Positions 62,194 through 64,000 of a stretch of DNA of 64,000 bases are shown piece after piece. The stretch comes from Elusimicrobiota bacterium (GTDB lineage: Bacteria > Elusimicrobiota > Elusimicrobia > UBA1565 > UBA9628): positions 38,496 to 102,495 of the forward strand of contig JAGWUP010000011.1 of assembly GCA_028868375.1 (NCBI GenBank), given 5' to 3'. A program made the translations under genes and the position numbers. Under the pieces are notes generated by a model. It searched no databases. It was not told the origin of the DNA and saw nothing but the letters and a program-made list of their open reading frames with translations. Each line of letters opens with the position of its first letter. Position 1 is the stretch's first letter.

Positions 62194-63735
62194 ATGGATT
62201 CCAAAAAACAGGACAAGGATCAAAAAAAGAAGGGCGGATTTCTCGCCGGGCTGCTCTCCAGGCTGTCCGGCGGCGCCGACGTGCTGGGCGGCGAGGCGGG
62301 GCTGGGCGGCGGCGCGCAGGGCGGCTTCGGAGCCTTGGGCGGCGTCAGCTCCGGCTTCGGCCGCGCGGGGCTCTTCGGCGGGCTGATGGCGACCAAGGCG
62401 GGGGTGGTGGCCTTGGCCTTGATCGGCACCTCGGTGGCCGGCGGCTTGGGCTACCTGGGCTGGAAGGCCTTCGGCCCCGGCCCCGCCGACCGGCTGGGCG
62501 GCAGCTATCAATTATTCTCGCGCCGGCCCAACGGCGCGGCCTCTTCCTCCGCCGCGGGCGCTCCCGGCTCCGAGGCCGCCGGCGGGAGCCAGTCGTCTCT
62601 CAAGATGCTGGCGAAAGCCAACGCCGGAGCCGAGTCTCCCGCCGCCCCGGCCGCGCCGCAAGCGGCCGCCCGCGGCGAGCGCGGCGTGGCGGCTCCCGTC
62701 GGGAAGGCGCATAACAACAACGCGAACATCGGAGGCAACAAGGCTGCGATGCTCAAGGGGCCGCGCTTCGGCCAGTTGAAGCTGCCGGCCTCCAAGTCGA
62801 TCGCGATGAGCGGCCCGAACGCCTCGGCGCCGTCCGGCCATGCCTCGGAGTCTTCTCGCGCCGTCGGCGTCGGCCGGGCCGCCGCCTTGGGCGGCCGGCG
62901 CGCTTCCGTCGGACGAGCCTTCGGCGGCGGACTGCGCAACGGGGCCGCCGGCGCCTTCCGCCAGCTCGGCCAGGCGAATACCGACTCGGTCGGCGCCGGG
63001 AACATGCGCACGGCCGGGGCCACCTTCGACGGCGGCGCGGCTTCCGGCGGCGCCGGCCAGTCGCCCGGCGCCCTGGGCGGCGCCGGAACCGGCGCCGGCA
63101 GCGGGCCGGGAGCCACGCCCCCCGGAAATCCCGGCAGCGCCACGGATGCCTCCCCGCGCTTCGCCTCCTCGATTCCCTCGGCCTCCGGCACCAACGTCAC
63201 GCCCTGGCAGAGCGCGATCACCCTGGCGATGGCCTTGGTCGGGGCCTGCGCGGGGCTGCTGTTGCTCTCCGATAAATTGAAGCTGAGCGTGAGTCAGAAG
63301 TGGATCCAGTACGCCATCGCGGGCCTGGTCGTCGTGCTGTCGATGCTCGTCATCGCCCTGGGCGCGGCGATGAGCCAGCCGCCCTACGGGCAGAAATTCC
63401 AAGGAGAGATGTTCGTGCTGGCCGGCGGGGCGATGATCGCCGCCGCCGCCGCGAAGATGTGGGGCCTGGGCAATCCGGCGCCCGCCGCGCCCGCCGCGGG
63501 CGCTACAGGGTCCGCGGGCGCGGCGACGGGGAGCATGAGCACTCCGACGCTGATCATGTACGCCTGCGGGGCGGCCGGCCTGGCCGCCGCCATGGGGGGA
63601 TTCCTGAAGCCCGGCAACAAGATCGACTCTTCCTTCTTTCAGAACGGCAAGCCGCCGGACGTCAACCTCTTCGGGGCCTATCATGTCGTCGTGCCCGGCA
63701 TGCCGTCGGAGAAGGCCTTGGAGCGCTTCGTCTAG
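62194..63735 (+). CDS. Gly/Ala-rich polytopic membrane protein of unknown function (2)
   Basis: 513 residues. Basic, lysine-rich N-terminus, glycine-rich segment, a transmembrane helix (about 69-94), a long Gly/Ser/Ala-rich linker (about 100-335), then about four helices (about 345-472) and a short hydrophilic C-terminus (PPDVNLFGAYHVVVPGMPSE). Codon use is GC-rich as in neighbours, and the composition repeats that of the gene upstream. No family recognised. An envelope-anchored structural or assembly part of the pilus locus is one possibility. Confidence 0.55.
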   Translation: MDSKKQDKDQKKKGGFLAGLLSRLSGGADVLGGEAGLGGGAQGGFGALGGVSSGFGRAGLFGGLMATKAGVVALALIGTSVAGGLGYLGWKAFGPGPADRLGGSYQLFSRRPNGAASSSAAGAPGSEAAGGSQSSLKMLAKANAGAESPAAPAAPQAAARGERGVAAPVGKAHNNNANIGGNKAAMLKGPRFGQLKLPASKSIAMSGPNASAPSGHASESSRAVGVGRAAALGGRRASVGRAFGGGLRNGAAGAFRQLGQANTDSVGAGNMRTAGATFDGGAASGGAGQSPGALGGAGTGAGSGPGATPPGNPGSATDASPRFASSIPSASGTNVTPWQSAITLAMALVGACAGLLLLSDKLKLSVSQKWIQYAIAGLVVVLSMLVIALGAAMSQPPYGQKFQGEMFVLAGGAMIAAAAAKMWGLGNPAPAAPAAGATGSAGAATGSMSTPTLIMYACGAAGLAAAMGGFLKPGNKIDSSFFQNGKPPDVNLFGAYHVVVPGMPSEKALERFV

Positions 63736-63743
63736 GCCCGGGC

Positions 63744-64000
63744 ATGGACGACGATATCCCCGCGGTCGAGCTGCGGAAGGTGGGCCCCAGGCGCCGCCGC
63801 AAGAGCCACCTGGTCTTGCTCGAGCGCGCGGGGCCATGGACGCGGGTCGTCTTGCTCTTGGCGCTCTTCGTCCTGGGGCTGGGCGCCTACGACGCGGCCA
63901 GGCAGCAGCCGCAGCCGCAGGCCGCGCCGCCCTCCTCCGCGCAAGCGAGCGCCTCGATTCCGGCCCGCGCCGCTGCCGCCGGCGGCGCTGCGGCCGCGCC
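63744..64000 (+). CDS. Single-pass membrane protein, third of the Ala/Pro-rich group (3' partial)
   Basis: Begins with ATG 63744, 8 nt after the previous stop, and stays open to the window end (85 codons seen). A basic stretch (GPRRRRKSH) precedes a transmembrane helix (about 33-52, VVLLLALFVLGLGAY), then Gln/Pro/Ala-rich sequence. Its plan matches the two genes before it. Function unknown, C-terminus outside the window. Confidence 0.6.
   Translation, partial: MDDDIPAVELRKVGPRRRRKSHLVLLERAGPWTRVVLLLALFVLGLGAYDAARQQPQPQAAPPSSAQASASIPARAAAAGGAAAA

Overview
This is a GC-rich, gene-dense stretch of chromosome from a diderm (Gram-negative-type) bacterium. Outer-membrane machinery is visible: a PorV-type barrel, a second beta-barrel protein, a BamE-like lipoprotein and a secretin. 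The gene mix would fit an Elusimicrobiota-like or other deep-branching environmental lineage, but that placement is inference from content and style, not from a marker phylogeny. There is no prophage, plasmid backbone or CRISPR array. One small non-autonomous transposable element (a MITE) is present.

Layout. 1-4.5 kb: two adjacent membrane receptors with TPR repeats and a C-terminal kinase fold, the first an apparently active Ser/Thr kinase (cut by the window edge), the second a pseudokinase. 4.5-4.9 kb: tmRNA (ssrA) with promoter and terminator. 5-12.9 kb: housekeeping and envelope genes (sppA, a Yip1-like protein, nnrE, tilS, a lone receiver protein, fixC-fixX, two secreted peptidases, a BamE-like lipoprotein). 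12.9-20.8 kb, minus strand: outer-membrane barrel, queG, greA, birA, nadC, uvrB, a secreted protein of unknown function and a zinc-ribbon membrane protein; the MITE sits exactly at the nadC/birA junction. 21-36.4 kb, plus strand: large coiled-coil membrane protein, CpXC protein, CCA transferase, trpS, scpA-scpB, glgA, a secreted unknown, an ftsX-envC-ctpA division/peptidoglycan group, tsaD and a coiled-coil protein.

36.4-64 kb is the most distinctive part. A 1231-residue secreted protein with FlgD-like Ig repeats and a type IX-style C-terminal domain is coupled to a PorV-family outer-membrane protein. It is followed by an elaborate Tad/Flp pilus locus: two Flp pilins, a TadE-type pseudopilin, CpaB, an unusually short secretin, a CpaE-CpaF fusion, TadB with an exported N-terminal extension, TadC and a TPR protein. 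A signalling block follows (HAMP sensor without kinase, degenerate receiver with DNA-binding domain, receiver, sensor kinase, receiver-kinase hybrid, NarL-type regulator). The locus then resumes with TadG- and TadE-like proteins, an FtsH-like membrane protease and three Gly/Ala-rich membrane proteins, the last cut by the window end. The simplest reading is one surface organelle together with its assembly, quality-control and regulatory genes.

A second theme is initiation. At about eighteen genes heading transcription units, a -10-like hexamer (TAnnnT type, several with a -35 box 17 bp upstream) lies only 5-8 nt before the start codon, which predicts leaderless mRNAs. Genes inside operons instead use stop/start overlaps or Shine-Dalgarno sites. 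Start codons were chosen with this pattern in mind.
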